Assembly (NCBI GenBank): GCA_951813605.1
Contig: OX638379.1
Span: forward strand, 5,344,062-5,408,061
Reading direction: 5' to 3'
Origin: an uncultured Bryobacterales bacterium
GTDB lineage: Bacteria > Acidobacteriota > Terriglobia > Bryobacterales > UBA6623
Length of the DNA: 64,000 nucleotides
In this document: in pieces, positions 44,663-54,052 of the stretch
How positions within the stretch are numbered: position 1 is the stretch's first letter
Layout: each line of letters starts with the position of its first letter
Program-made: the position numbers and the translations under genes
The notes under the pieces: generated by a model
Database searches by the model: none
What the model saw: only the letters and a program-made list of their open reading frames with translations
What the model was told of the DNA's origin: nothing

Positions 44663-45148
44663 ATGAATTCAACCCACGTTCGAGCGACCATCAACGGGCA
44701 GCCGACTGAGTTCCTCTGCGAGCCGCGGCACTCCCTTCTGGAGGTGCTGCGGGATGTTTTGCAGCTTACCGGTACCAAGGAAGGCTGCAACGACGGCAAT
44801 TGCGGCGCCTGCACCGTGGAAATGGACGGCCGCATCGTGCCGGCTTGCCTTGTGCTGGGAGTGGAGGCCGAGGGCGCCAGCATCCTGACCATCGAGGGGA
44901 TTGCGGAGGGCAGCGCGCTGCACGAGGTGCAGCGCGCTTTCCTCGAGGGCGCCGCCTTGCAGTGCGGTGTCTGCACCCCAGGCTTCATCGTGGCGTCGAA
45001 GGCGCTTCTCGACCGAAACCCCGACCCGACCGAGGGCGAAATCCGGCTCTGGTTGGCCAACAATCTCTGCCGCTGCACCGGTTACGACAAGATCGTCCGA
45101 TCCGTGCAGTCGGCAGCATGCAGAATGCAGCAGGAGATCGCAACATGA
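44663..45148 (+). CDS. Molybdenum hydroxylase 2Fe-2S (small) subunit
   Basis: 161 residues. The plant-ferredoxin-like cluster is CNDGNCGACTV with a further Cys in PACLVLG. The helical cluster has LQCGVCTPGFI and NLCRCTGYDKIV. Both [2Fe-2S] sites are complete. The stop overlaps the start of the large subunit (ATGA). Confidence 0.95.
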   Translation: MNSTHVRATINGQPTEFLCEPRHSLLEVLRDVLQLTGTKEGCNDGNCGACTVEMDGRIVPACLVLGVEAEGASILTIEGIAEGSALHEVQRAFLEGAALQCGVCTPGFIVASKALLDRNPDPTEGEIRLWLANNLCRCTGYDKIVRSVQSAACRMQQEIAT

Positions 45149-47499
45149 GCACCGCAACCATCGATCCAGTCCGCGCCAAGGCGGCCGCCGCCACGGCGTC
45201 CGGGAACGGGGCAGGAAGCCAGAACGGCTACGAGCCCAACATGGTGTTGGCCACGAAGACTTTTGACGTGGTAGGTACGCGCCCGGTGCGCCACGACGGA
45301 ACCGACAAGGTCACCGGCCGGGCGCTTTACGGCGCGGACGTGCTGCTGCCCGGAACTTTGCACGGTGCGGTCCTGCGGAGCCCGCATGCCCATGCGAGGA
45401 TTCGCTCCATCGACACCTCTGCGGCCGAGAGCATGGACGGTGTGTTCGCGGTGGTCACCGCCGAGGACTTGCCTCCGGCCGAAGACAAGATCGTGGATGT
45501 CGGGGAAGGCGACACCCGGCTCTCCTACGTGCACGGGAACGTCCTCGCCGCCGGCAAGGTCCTTTATCAGGGTCACGCCGTTGCGGGCATCGCGGCCGCC
45601 AGCCCGCATCTCGCGCTCGAGGCCGCAAGCGCCATCAAGGTGGAATACGAGCCGCTACCGAGTTCGATGACCGCGCCGGAAGCGATGCAGCCCGCAGCGG
45701 AATTACTGCACGAAGACCTGTACACAAAGGAATTCGGCGAGCGCTCCCAGGCGCCTTCCAATGTCGCCGAGCACGTCCAGTGGACGAAAGGCGATGCGGC
45801 GGACGGATTCGCGCACTCGGAGGTGGTCGTCGAACGGACATTCGACACGGCGACCGTGCATCAGGGATACATCGAGCCGCACAACGTGACGGCCCTCTGG
45901 AACCATGACGGGCGCCTGCACATCTGGTGTTCCACGCAGGGAGCGTTCGTGGTTCGCGACGTGACCGCCAAGATTCTGGAGATTCCAGTCTCCAATGTCA
46001 AGGTTACGCCCATGGAGATCGGCGGGGGCTTCGGCGGCAAGATTCCGGTTTACTTCGAGCCCGTCGCGGCTCTGCTGTCGAAGAAAACGGGCCGTCCGGT
46101 CAAGTTTGTGATGTCCCGCGAGGACGTGTTCGTGGGGACGGGCCCGACCGCGGGCTCCCATGTGCGTGTGAAGATAGGGGCCTCGGCAGACGGCAAGATC
46201 CATGCCATGGAGGCCATGCTGGCCTACGAGGCGGGTGCCTATCCGGGCTCCTTCGTCATCCCCGGAGGGATGTGCATCTTCGCCGCTTACGACTGCGCGA
46301 ACGTCGCGATCGACTGCTACGACGTCGTCGTTAACAAGCCGAGCTGCGCCGCCTACAGGGCTCCTGGCGCGCCCCAGGCGGCCTTTGCAGCGGAACAGGT
46401 GGTTGACGAAGTCGCCGCCAAGATCGGCATGGACCCTGTCGCATTCCGCCTGCTAAACGCGGCCAAGGAAGGGACCCGTCGCGCGGACGGCCCGAAATTC
46501 CGCCGCATCGGCTGCGAGGAAGTGCTCGAGGCGATCAAGAGCCATCCCCATTACCAAGCCCCACTGGAAGGCCCGAACCGCGGGCGTGGCGTTGCGGTGG
46601 GCTTCTGGTTCAACGTGGGGCTGGAATCCAGCTGCACGCTGCACGTCAACACGAACGGCACCGTTCATCTTGTCGAGGGTTCGACCGACATAGGCGGCAC
46701 GCGGACGTCAATCGCGATGCAAGCCGCCGAGGTGCTGGGCATCCCTGCGGAGGACATCCTTCCCGAGGTCGTGGATACCGACTCGGTCGGTTTCACTTCG
46801 GTTACGGGAGGCAGCCGCACAACTTTCGCGACCGGGTGGGCGGCGCACGACGCTGCGCAGAAAGTCGTCGCCGAGATGAAGGCCCGGGCAGCGAAGCTGT
46901 GGTCCTTGGATCCGGGCCAGGTCGAGCACGCCAAGGGCGTCTACTCCGCCAACGGCCGTTCCATCGCTTTCCAGGAGCTGGCGGCCCAGAGCAGCCGGAC
47001 CGGCGGACCTGTCAGCGCCACCGCGACTGTAAAGCCGCGCGGTGTCGGAGGTTCGTTCTCCGCGAACCTTGTCGATGTCGAGGTCGACCCCGAGACCGGC
47101 AAGGTGGACATCTTGCGCTTCACGGCTTTCCAAGACGTCGGCAAGGCCGTGCATCCGAGCTACGTCGAAGGCCAGATGCAGGGCGGCTCGGTGCAGGGGA
47201 TCGGCTGGGCTCTGAACGAGGAGTACTACATGGGAGACGACGGCACCATGATCAACAGCACGCTGCTCGACTACCGCATGCCGACCTCTCTCGACTTGCC
47301 TATGATCGATACCTGTATCGTCGAGGTCGCGAATCCCGGGCACCCCTTCGGCGTGCGCGGCGTGGGAGAAGCCAACATCGTCCCGCCCACTCCGGCGATC
47401 GCGAACGCTATCCACGACGCGGTGGGCATCCGGATGCAGCGACTGCCGATGAACCCCCCCGCGATATGGTCGGCGGTTGAAAAATCCAGATCCAGCTAG
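45145..47499 (+). CDS. Molybdenum hydroxylase molybdopterin-binding (large) subunit, xanthine-dehydrogenase family
   Basis: The ATG at 45145 overlaps the small-subunit stop; the open frame that begins 345 bp earlier is an artefact of a shadow frame. 784 residues, about the size of CoxL/XdhA types. Motifs: GTDKVTGRALYGADV at the start, MEIGGGFGGK (pterin loop), AYRAPGAPQAAFAAE, and RGVGEANIVPPTPA with the catalytic Glu near the end. AYRAPGAP instead of AYRCSFR argues against form I CO dehydrogenase. The substrate could be a purine, aldehyde or N-heterocycle. Cofactor-insertion genes (XdhC/CoxF type) are absent. Confidence 0.92.
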   Translation: MSTATIDPVRAKAAAATASGNGAGSQNGYEPNMVLATKTFDVVGTRPVRHDGTDKVTGRALYGADVLLPGTLHGAVLRSPHAHARIRSIDTSAAESMDGVFAVVTAEDLPPAEDKIVDVGEGDTRLSYVHGNVLAAGKVLYQGHAVAGIAAASPHLALEAASAIKVEYEPLPSSMTAPEAMQPAAELLHEDLYTKEFGERSQAPSNVAEHVQWTKGDAADGFAHSEVVVERTFDTATVHQGYIEPHNVTALWNHDGRLHIWCSTQGAFVVRDVTAKILEIPVSNVKVTPMEIGGGFGGKIPVYFEPVAALLSKKTGRPVKFVMSREDVFVGTGPTAGSHVRVKIGASADGKIHAMEAMLAYEAGAYPGSFVIPGGMCIFAAYDCANVAIDCYDVVVNKPSCAAYRAPGAPQAAFAAEQVVDEVAAKIGMDPVAFRLLNAAKEGTRRADGPKFRRIGCEEVLEAIKSHPHYQAPLEGPNRGRGVAVGFWFNVGLESSCTLHVNTNGTVHLVEGSTDIGGTRTSIAMQAAEVLGIPAEDILPEVVDTDSVGFTSVTGGSRTTFATGWAAHDAAQKVVAEMKARAAKLWSLDPGQVEHAKGVYSANGRSIAFQELAAQSSRTGGPVSATATVKPRGVGGSFSANLVDVEVDPETGKVDILRFTAFQDVGKAVHPSYVEGQMQGGSVQGIGWALNEEYYMGDDGTMINSTLLDYRMPTSLDLPMIDTCIVEVANPGHPFGVRGVGEANIVPPTPAIANAIHDAVGIRMQRLPMNPPAIWSAVEKSRSS

Positions 47500-47562
47500 C
47501 ACAAATCAGCCTGCCGGGGGGCGCGCCCCTCGGCCCTGAACGCCTAGTCGAAACAGCTACTC

Positions 47563-48453
47563 ATGTCAGCACCCTTGATCAAATCGAACATTCCCGAACT
47601 CCCTCTGGTGTCCCGCGGCAAGGTCCGCGACCTGTACGAGGTCGGCGACGACCGTCTCCTCATCGTCGCCTCGGATCGCATTTCGGCCTTCGATGTCGTT
47701 TTGCCGACACCGATTCCTCGCAAAGGAGAGGTGCTCACGAAGCTGTCGATCTTCTGGTTCGACTTTTTCAAGGACACGGTGGGCACGCACTTCATCACCG
47801 CAAACGTCGACGAGTACCCGGCGGAGCTGCACAAGCATCGCGACCAGCTCGAAGGCCGCTCGATGCTGGTGCAGCGACTGGAGATGTTTCCGGTCGAGTG
47901 CGTGGCGCGAGGCTACATCGTGGGGTCGGGCTGGAAGGACTACAGGCGGACCGGCTCAGTCTGCGGGATCCCTCTGCCCGAAGGCATGCGCGAATGCGGC
48001 AAGCTTCCAGGAGCCATCTTCACGCCGGCAACCAAGGCCGTCACAGGTCACGACGAGAACATCGGCTTCGACGATACGCGCCGGATCGTCGGTGGCAAGG
48101 CCGCCGCCAAGTTGCGCGACCTGACCCTCGACATATACGACCGCGCTTCCCAGCACGGACTGGCCTGCGGGCTAATTCTGGCCGACACGAAGTTCGAGTT
48201 CGGGACGCTTGACGGCGAGATCGTGCTGGGCGACGAAGTGCTCACTCCGGATTCGTCCCGCTACTGGCCGCTGGATCTGTACCAGCCCGGCCGCGCCCAA
48301 GAGTCGTTCGACAAGCAATACGTCCGGGATTATTTGGAGGAAGTGAAGTTCAACAAGCGACCGCCGGGACCGGAACTTCCTCCGGAGGTAGTCAAGAAAA
48401 CGACCGAGAAGTACCTCGAGGCTTACGTCACGATTACCGGCCAAGAACTGTAG
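47563..48453 (+). CDS. purC: Phosphoribosylaminoimidazole-succinocarboxamide synthase
   Basis: 296 residues, the longer SAICAR synthase type. SRGKVRDLYEVGDDRLLIVASDRISAFD at the N-terminus, VECVARGYIVGSG, and ILADTKFEFG with LGDEVLTPDSSRYW are all diagnostic. It ligates aspartate to CAIR in purine synthesis. It is 63 bp past the large hydroxylase subunit, with a GGGGCGCGCCCC palindrome at 47518-47529 between them, so it may have its own promoter. No ribosome-binding site is evident. Confidence 0.95.
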   Translation: MSAPLIKSNIPELPLVSRGKVRDLYEVGDDRLLIVASDRISAFDVVLPTPIPRKGEVLTKLSIFWFDFFKDTVGTHFITANVDEYPAELHKHRDQLEGRSMLVQRLEMFPVECVARGYIVGSGWKDYRRTGSVCGIPLPEGMRECGKLPGAIFTPATKAVTGHDENIGFDDTRRIVGGKAAAKLRDLTLDIYDRASQHGLACGLILADTKFEFGTLDGEIVLGDEVLTPDSSRYWPLDLYQPGRAQESFDKQYVRDYLEEVKFNKRPPGPELPPEVVKKTTEKYLEAYVTITGQEL

Positions 48454-48505
48454 GCCTCAACGTCGCGGAGCGGCCTGCCCCGGCTCGAGCAGCGCTGCCG
48501 GGTGG

Positions 48506-48511
48506 TAGAAT
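48506..48511 (+). promoter_or_regulatory. Possible -10 element close to the start codon
   Basis: TAGAAT ends 9 bp before the ATG at 48521, and no Shine-Dalgarno sequence intervenes. Confidence 0.3.
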
Positions 48512-48520
48512 CCGATTGCT

Positions 48521-49390
48521 ATGAGCAAACTCCTTACCGCGGCCACGCGCCGGACTGCCATGAAGGCCGCGGCTTCGTTCGGCATCCTCTCCAGCGCGAC
48601 CAAAGCGGGCCTGGCGTCCGAGAGCGAGCGGGCGAACGGTCGCCTGAACCAGTCCGTCTGCAAGTGGTGCTACAGGGCGATGGCACTTGACGAACTATGC
48701 GCGCACGCGGCCAAGATGGGCATCGTGTCCGTCGAGCTCCTAACGAAGGACCAGTGGCCGACGCTCGAGAAATACGGGCTGAAATGTGCTGTCGGCAGCG
48801 GGATCTGCAGCATTCGCGACGGAACGAACCGCGTCGAGAACCACGCGAGCATCGAGGCCAACGCTCGCGATCTCATCACGGCTGCGAAGAAGAGCGGGGT
48901 CCCGAACCTCATCGTTTTCTCCGGCAACCGTGGCGGCATGTCCGACGAGCAGGCTTGGGAGAATTCCGCGGCCGTCCTCAACCGGATCAAGGCCCGGGCC
49001 GAAGACGCGGGAGTGACGATTCTGATGGAGTTGCTCAATTCCAAGGTCAACCACCCCGACTACCACTGCGACAACACCCCGTGGGGCGTCGAGTTGATGA
49101 AGCGCGTGGAGTCGCCTCGCGTGAAGCTGCTGTACGACATTTATCACATGCAGATCATGGAAGGGGATGTCATTCGCATGATCCGTGACAACATCGGCAA
49201 CATCGGGCACTTCCATACCGGTGGCAACCCCGGGCGCAACGAGATCGACGACACGCAAGAACTCAACTACAAGGCAATCTCCAAGGCCATTGCGGATCTC
49301 GGGTTCGACGGCTATTTCGCCCATGAGTTCATCCCGAAGCGCGATCCGATGACATCGCTCAGGGAGGCAGTCGAACTCTGCGCCGTTTAG
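48521..49390 (+). CDS. Hydroxypyruvate-isomerase-like TIM-barrel protein, possibly exported
   Basis: 289 residues. The leader (TRRTAMKAAASFGILSSATKAGLA) resembles a Tat signal with twin Arg. The body is an xylose-isomerase-like TIM barrel of the Hyi group: LMELLNSKVNHPDYHCD, LLYDIYHMQIMEGD and HFHTGGNPGRNEIDDTQELNY carry the Glu, Asp and His metal ligands. The family interconverts keto- and aldehyde-sugar acids or unknown sugars. It is followed by an aldo/keto reductase 444 bp away on the same strand. Confidence 0.85.
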   Translation: MSKLLTAATRRTAMKAAASFGILSSATKAGLASESERANGRLNQSVCKWCYRAMALDELCAHAAKMGIVSVELLTKDQWPTLEKYGLKCAVGSGICSIRDGTNRVENHASIEANARDLITAAKKSGVPNLIVFSGNRGGMSDEQAWENSAAVLNRIKARAEDAGVTILMELLNSKVNHPDYHCDNTPWGVELMKRVESPRVKLLYDIYHMQIMEGDVIRMIRDNIGNIGHFHTGGNPGRNEIDDTQELNYKAISKAIADLGFDGYFAHEFIPKRDPMTSLREAVELCAV

Positions 49391-49834
49391 CGGACGCTCC
49401 GTGCCCAGAGTCGATCCGCAAGTTCGCCGCGGCTTGAACTCGCGCCTCGAGTGGCGGGGGAGCCTTTAGCGACCGCCATCTCCGGGTATCGCCTGCCGCC
49501 CGGCGCAACACCCCTTCCCATCGCTCGGGAGACGGTTCAAGCCCTTCCTGGTTCGGGCTGCACCAGCACTCCCATCTCCGACGAGCGCGATGGCCGGTCG
49601 CCGTCGGCGCTACGGGGCTCTTGGGCGCAAACGGTGTCCAGCTGAACGCGCCTTTGGCCGTAAGCCCGGGTCGCCAGCCCGATGAGCTGTAGCGCGTCTG
49701 TCCGGACTCTCGCGTTCATTCCGCGCGCCCACGGCCCGTGCGCCTGTGTCGGCGCATCCCATGGTGGCTTCGATTCCGCCCGTCGCGCGCCATGCCTGCC
49801 GTGCGGTCAGATGTCCGGGACCTATGATGGAAGC
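49391..49834. other. Intergenic stretch, no gene seen
   Basis: Contains only short frames on both strands with no recognisable protein. The TATGAT at 49823-49828 is a possible -10 for the next gene. Confidence 0.35.
49823..49828 (+). promoter_or_regulatory. Possible -10 element 6 bp before a start codon
   Basis: TATGAT, then GGAAGC, then the ATG. Either GGAAG acts as a very close ribosome-binding site or transcription starts at about the ATG. Confidence 0.3.
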
Positions 49835-50986
49835 ATGTTGAAGCACACGGAATGGAACCGGCGCGACTTATTCCGGACCGGTACATCCGCCGCGCTGGCC
49901 CTCGCTCTTGGGCGCAAGGCTGACGCGGCCAGGGCCGATCGCATGGGAGAATGGCGCAATCGCGTCTCAGGGATGGCCTACCGTCGACTTGGCCGGACCA
50001 ATTACATGGTCTCGGAGGTCGTGTGCGGGGGCAACACCATCGCCCCGGACAATTACGGCCATGTCGAAGAGGCAATCGATCGCGGTCTCAACTACTTGGA
50101 CACCGCCCCGGCCTATGGCAGGGGCCGCAGCGAACTCGGGTATGCCAAAGTGGTCGCCGGTTCGAACCGGGAACGCGTTTTTCTCAACACCAAGGTCAGT
50201 ATCTGGAATTCGAACCGGAACGCTCTGTTTCAGAGGATCTTCGACAGCCAATCGGAATCCGAGCAAGCAAGACTGCGGACCAAGGTGCAAGACGAGCTGG
50301 AGCGTCGCCGGGCGCTCGATCCGGACCACATTTGCCACTATTTCACCGGCCAGCAGAGCTCGCTGGAGGCCGCCTTGCTCGCTAACGCGATGGAGCCGGA
50401 ATTCGGTCACAAGATTGACCGACCCGCCGAGTACCGCGAGCGAGTGCTCAAGTCCGTTGATGATAGCCTGCGGGCGCTCGGGACTGATTACTTGGACCTG
50501 CTAATGGTTCCTCACGGGGCGAACAGCGCGTACGAGGTGACCGCGTTCCCCGAAGTGTTCGAGGCGTTCGAGATTCTGCGCAAGTCCGGCAAGGTGCGCC
50601 ATTTCGCGGTCTCGGCGCACAGCGATCCGGGCGGGGTGCTCGACGGCGCCGTCGAATCTGGCCAGTACTCGGCGGCGATGGTTGCCTACAACATCGTGAA
50701 CCATGCTTACGTGGACGGTGCTCTGGACAGGGCGCGACGGGCCGATCTCGGTGTCATCGCGATGAAGGTAGCGCGTCCTTGCCACCACGGACGCGGCAAC
50801 GGAATGCCCAACGATCCGCGCCGAGTGGCCATGATCGAAAAAGCGGTGCCAGGCAAGCTGAACGTGCCTCGGAAGTGCTATTTGTGGGCCCTGCGGGATC
50901 CCCGCATCGCGGCGGTGAACTCGGAATTGAAGAATTCACAGATGGTCACCGAAAACCTGCTGCTGGCCGCTTCCAAACACGCTTGA
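49835..50986 (+). CDS. Tat-exported aldo/keto reductase
   Basis: 383 residues from the ATG at 49835, where WNRRDLFRTGTSAALALALG gives a good Tat leader; the open frame extends 51 codons upstream but is not protein-like there. The reductase tetrad is visible: Asp and Tyr in LDTAPAYGRGRSE, Lys in LNTKVS, and His in LLMVPHG. An insertion of about 60 residues after the Lys (LFQRIFDSQSESEQARLRTK...) is larger than in typical members and may be family-specific. It probably reduces a sugar or keto compound with a nicotinamide or bound cofactor. Confidence 0.85.
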   Translation: MLKHTEWNRRDLFRTGTSAALALALGRKADAARADRMGEWRNRVSGMAYRRLGRTNYMVSEVVCGGNTIAPDNYGHVEEAIDRGLNYLDTAPAYGRGRSELGYAKVVAGSNRERVFLNTKVSIWNSNRNALFQRIFDSQSESEQARLRTKVQDELERRRALDPDHICHYFTGQQSSLEAALLANAMEPEFGHKIDRPAEYRERVLKSVDDSLRALGTDYLDLLMVPHGANSAYEVTAFPEVFEAFEILRKSGKVRHFAVSAHSDPGGVLDGAVESGQYSAAMVAYNIVNHAYVDGALDRARRADLGVIAMKVARPCHHGRGNGMPNDPRRVAMIEKAVPGKLNVPRKCYLWALRDPRIAAVNSELKNSQMVTENLLLAASKHA

Positions 50987-51273
50987 ACCGCGTTGCACGG
51001 AACGTCCGGCGCCCGACCCGGAAACCTCTTCCGTCTCCCGTATCGGATGACGGTGCCTGAGAGCCTCTTCGATTCCTTCGAGAACGCTGTCCAAGTGGCC
51101 GCAATGTTGCGGACGGGATAACCCGCTTTGCTACAGAGTTCTGTACGGCATCTATCAGCGACTCCGTTACGCGGTCTTCCCTAGCCGCTCGGAGGATTCC
51201 CGACAACGTCGTCGAGCGACCTGAGGGGGTATGTGTCAGTTGAACGCCCATCCCTAAGCCGGCGCGAGAAGGG

Positions 51274-51810
51274 ATGCCACGAATGGCCGCGATAACTCAA
51301 TTCAGCACGCGCTTCCGCATTGTCATCTTGGCCGTCCTGCCGTCGCTGGCCAAAGGCCTGCGATGCGGCGTCCGGATTGTGTTGGACGGCCAGAGTGATT
51401 GCGAGATTGCGTTTCGATCCGCCATCCAGAAGGAGGCGCCGCACCTCTTAGGCGGATGCCACGAAATCTTGTTCCCTCCTGGGAGCCAGATGGTGGGTGA
51501 TTAGACCGGAGCGACGCTCGCTTCGCATCTGGCGACGCTGCTGGCGGAGTCGTCGGTCGACGCCGTGCTTGTACTCGGTATCGTCGGCTCTTCGTATGCG
51601 ACGCGGCTCTCGGACCTGCCGAAGCAGGTCTTCGCTGCGCCGGTCTTGGCTCCTTTGCGGCGACTCGCAGGCCGGCAAGGGAGGCAACAATCCCGGGTCG
51701 GTCGCGATCTCCGCTGTGCTGCAGGATTGCAGGCTCGCGTTCATCCCCCCCCGGAGAGAACCAGCCCTCCAGGCGATGCCTCGACGTGGTTCTGCGGTGC
51801 GTGGGCGTGA
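51274..51810 (+). pseudogene. Interrupted gene: ABC-substrate-binding-like domain
   Basis: One plus-strand frame reads through this stretch with a single TAG at 51502-51504. On the left it contains IRFPP-like LFPPGSQMVGD; after the stop it reads TGATLASHLATLLAESSVDAVLVLGIVGSSYATRLSDLPKQVFAAPV. This looks like the periplasmic-binding-like domain that in some proteins precedes a TolC-type efflux domain. Beyond about 51650 the similarity fades and frames change, and no downstream domain is left. I call it a decayed gene; the family assignment is tentative. Confidence 0.4.
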
Positions 51811-52205
51811 TTGCTCCCGGAGCGCTCGGGGACCGACTTGACGCACTTGTCCAAAACGCCTGGAAATCAATCGATGCGGCCGAAGATCGCTTCGATGCGG
51901 AGCGCTCGGACATCGGCCCCCGCGACCAGGAAGACCCGCAACGCAATTGAGGCGGGTGACGCAACTGCGTTCTGACCGGAGACCTTGGTTGCACCCGACC
52001 GGTTGCCACGTGTCGGCCAAGCAAGGCAAGGAGTTTGAAAAGCGCAACGGTCTCCGGCATGTGCTCATCCGGGGTGTCCTGCATGACTTGCCCTGCCCGA
52101 CAGAGCCTCTCGCGTGCGTCCATTGGGATAGACTGGAGCATCGGGTAGCAAGCCGCAACCGCCCAATTGCCGTGCGTATCGACTTGCATTTCACCCGGAG
52201 GCACC
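51811..52205. other. Intergenic stretch after the remnant
   Basis: About 395 bp. A long minus-strand frame (51323-52207) covers it, but its residue mix (Arg/Ser/Pro) is that of a shadow. No site stands out. Confidence 0.3.
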
Positions 52206-52772
<567 letters not shown>

Positions 52773-53038
52773 GCTGCGTCCACGGGTGACGGTTCGGCCG
52801 CGCTCCCCCGGTGCCGCCGAATTGACGCACCTGGCACAGACCAACTTCCCGCTATCCGAAACGCGCGCTAGCCGCTCTTGCATGCGTCTCCGGCAGACTT
52901 GTGCGACGGAGACCGCGACCTGTCCGGCGCCGCACCGGCAGAACAGGTCCGGTCCGCCCGGCTCCCTTGGCGGGGAGCTTGCAAACGCGCCAGAACCCGT
53001 TGCCGTTCAAGTTCGGCATCTCGCCTCTGGCGAGCTGG

Positions 53039-53995
53039 TCAACGGATGATATCGCCCTCGACGCCAAGGAGTATGTTGGCGCAAAGGTTGTTTCCGAACG
53101 TCTGCCAATCCAAGAATCCCCAAACCAGCTCTTTGTCTCGGTTGACCTCGAAAATCTGGGGAGTCTCGCCCTCAGCGTGTGTGTTCGTGACGACAATGTT
53201 GCCGTTGGGCAGTGCATGGAGCTGAGTGACCCAGAACAGCTGGATGTCGGGTACCTCGTTGCTTTCGAGGCTCCAAACAATCTCCCCGCCAGCGTTCACT
53301 TCCAGCACGCGGTTGTTATTCCCGCCCCCGATGAGGGTGTTCCCGGTCGGCAGCCTGTAGGCCGAGTACACGGACGTGCCGTGACCTCGGTGCGTCGGAG
53401 TAGGCTCACCGTTGAGCTCCAGGTTGTATTCCCAGACCACCTTCCCGTCGCGATCGTATTCGCGGACCGCGCCGTCCTTCTCGTGAGCGACCAAGTACGT
53501 CCCTTCGGCGGTCGATCGCACGAGTCTCGTGTCCCTATGCGAATCCGGATTGTCGACCCGCAGCTTGATCTCGTGATGCACCTCGCCCTCGCGGTCCACC
53601 TCGATGATGCGTCGGTTGCCCGTCTCGGCGATCATCGTGTGGCCGTTGTCGAGTCGCTCGAAGCCATGAATCTCGATCTTGTCGACTTCGTCTGACGCGG
53701 GCTTAGATTTCCAATTCCAGACGGTCTCCTTTTCCGGCGTGACTTCCGCGAGAGCATCGTGGGCTGTCGGGACTAGCACGTTGCCGTTCTTGAGCAGGTG
53801 CATGTCGTGCGCGCCCGTGCCGTTCTCCCAAGACCAGTCCACGGAACTGTCTGAGTTGACGATTGCGACCTGACCTCTGTCCTGTGCCATCAAGCGCGGC
53901 GCACTTGCGACGGGCTCTGCCGTCTCATGCTTCCCGCAAGCCCATTGCAGCAGCGGCGCGGCTGCGCCTGCGCGCAGAAAGCTGCGACGGTCCAT
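53039..53995 (-). CDS. Tat-exported beta-propeller protein
   Basis: 318 residues. MDRRSFLRAGAAAPLLQWACG is a Tat leader, possibly a lipoprotein. The rest has about six 40-45-residue repeats with GHTMIAETGNRRIIEVDREGEV and NTLIGGGNNNRVLEVNAGGEIVW, an arylsulfotransferase/PQQ-like propeller pattern with DRxGxxVW ends. No catalytic residues are certain. It is 57 bp downstream of the Gfo/Idh/MocA gene on the same strand and probably in its operon. Confidence 0.8.
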   Translation of the reverse strand: MDRRSFLRAGAAAPLLQWACGKHETAEPVASAPRLMAQDRGQVAIVNSDSSVDWSWENGTGAHDMHLLKNGNVLVPTAHDALAEVTPEKETVWNWKSKPASDEVDKIEIHGFERLDNGHTMIAETGNRRIIEVDREGEVHHEIKLRVDNPDSHRDTRLVRSTAEGTYLVAHEKDGAVREYDRDGKVVWEYNLELNGEPTPTHRGHGTSVYSAYRLPTGNTLIGGGNNNRVLEVNAGGEIVWSLESNEVPDIQLFWVTQLHALPNGNIVVTNTHAEGETPQIFEVNRDKELVWGFLDWQTFGNNLCANILLGVEGDIIR

Positions 53996-54052
53996 GGAGG
54001 ATCCCCCTTCAATCTCGAGGGCTACAGGTGGAGTGCCTGCGCCAGCCCTCGC

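Noticed and set aside
44800..45144. Upstream extension of the molybdenum-subunit frame by 115 codons
   Set aside because: It overlaps the 2Fe-2S subunit in another frame and reads as Arg-rich noise; the ATG at 45145 overlaps the small-subunit stop in the usual coupled way.
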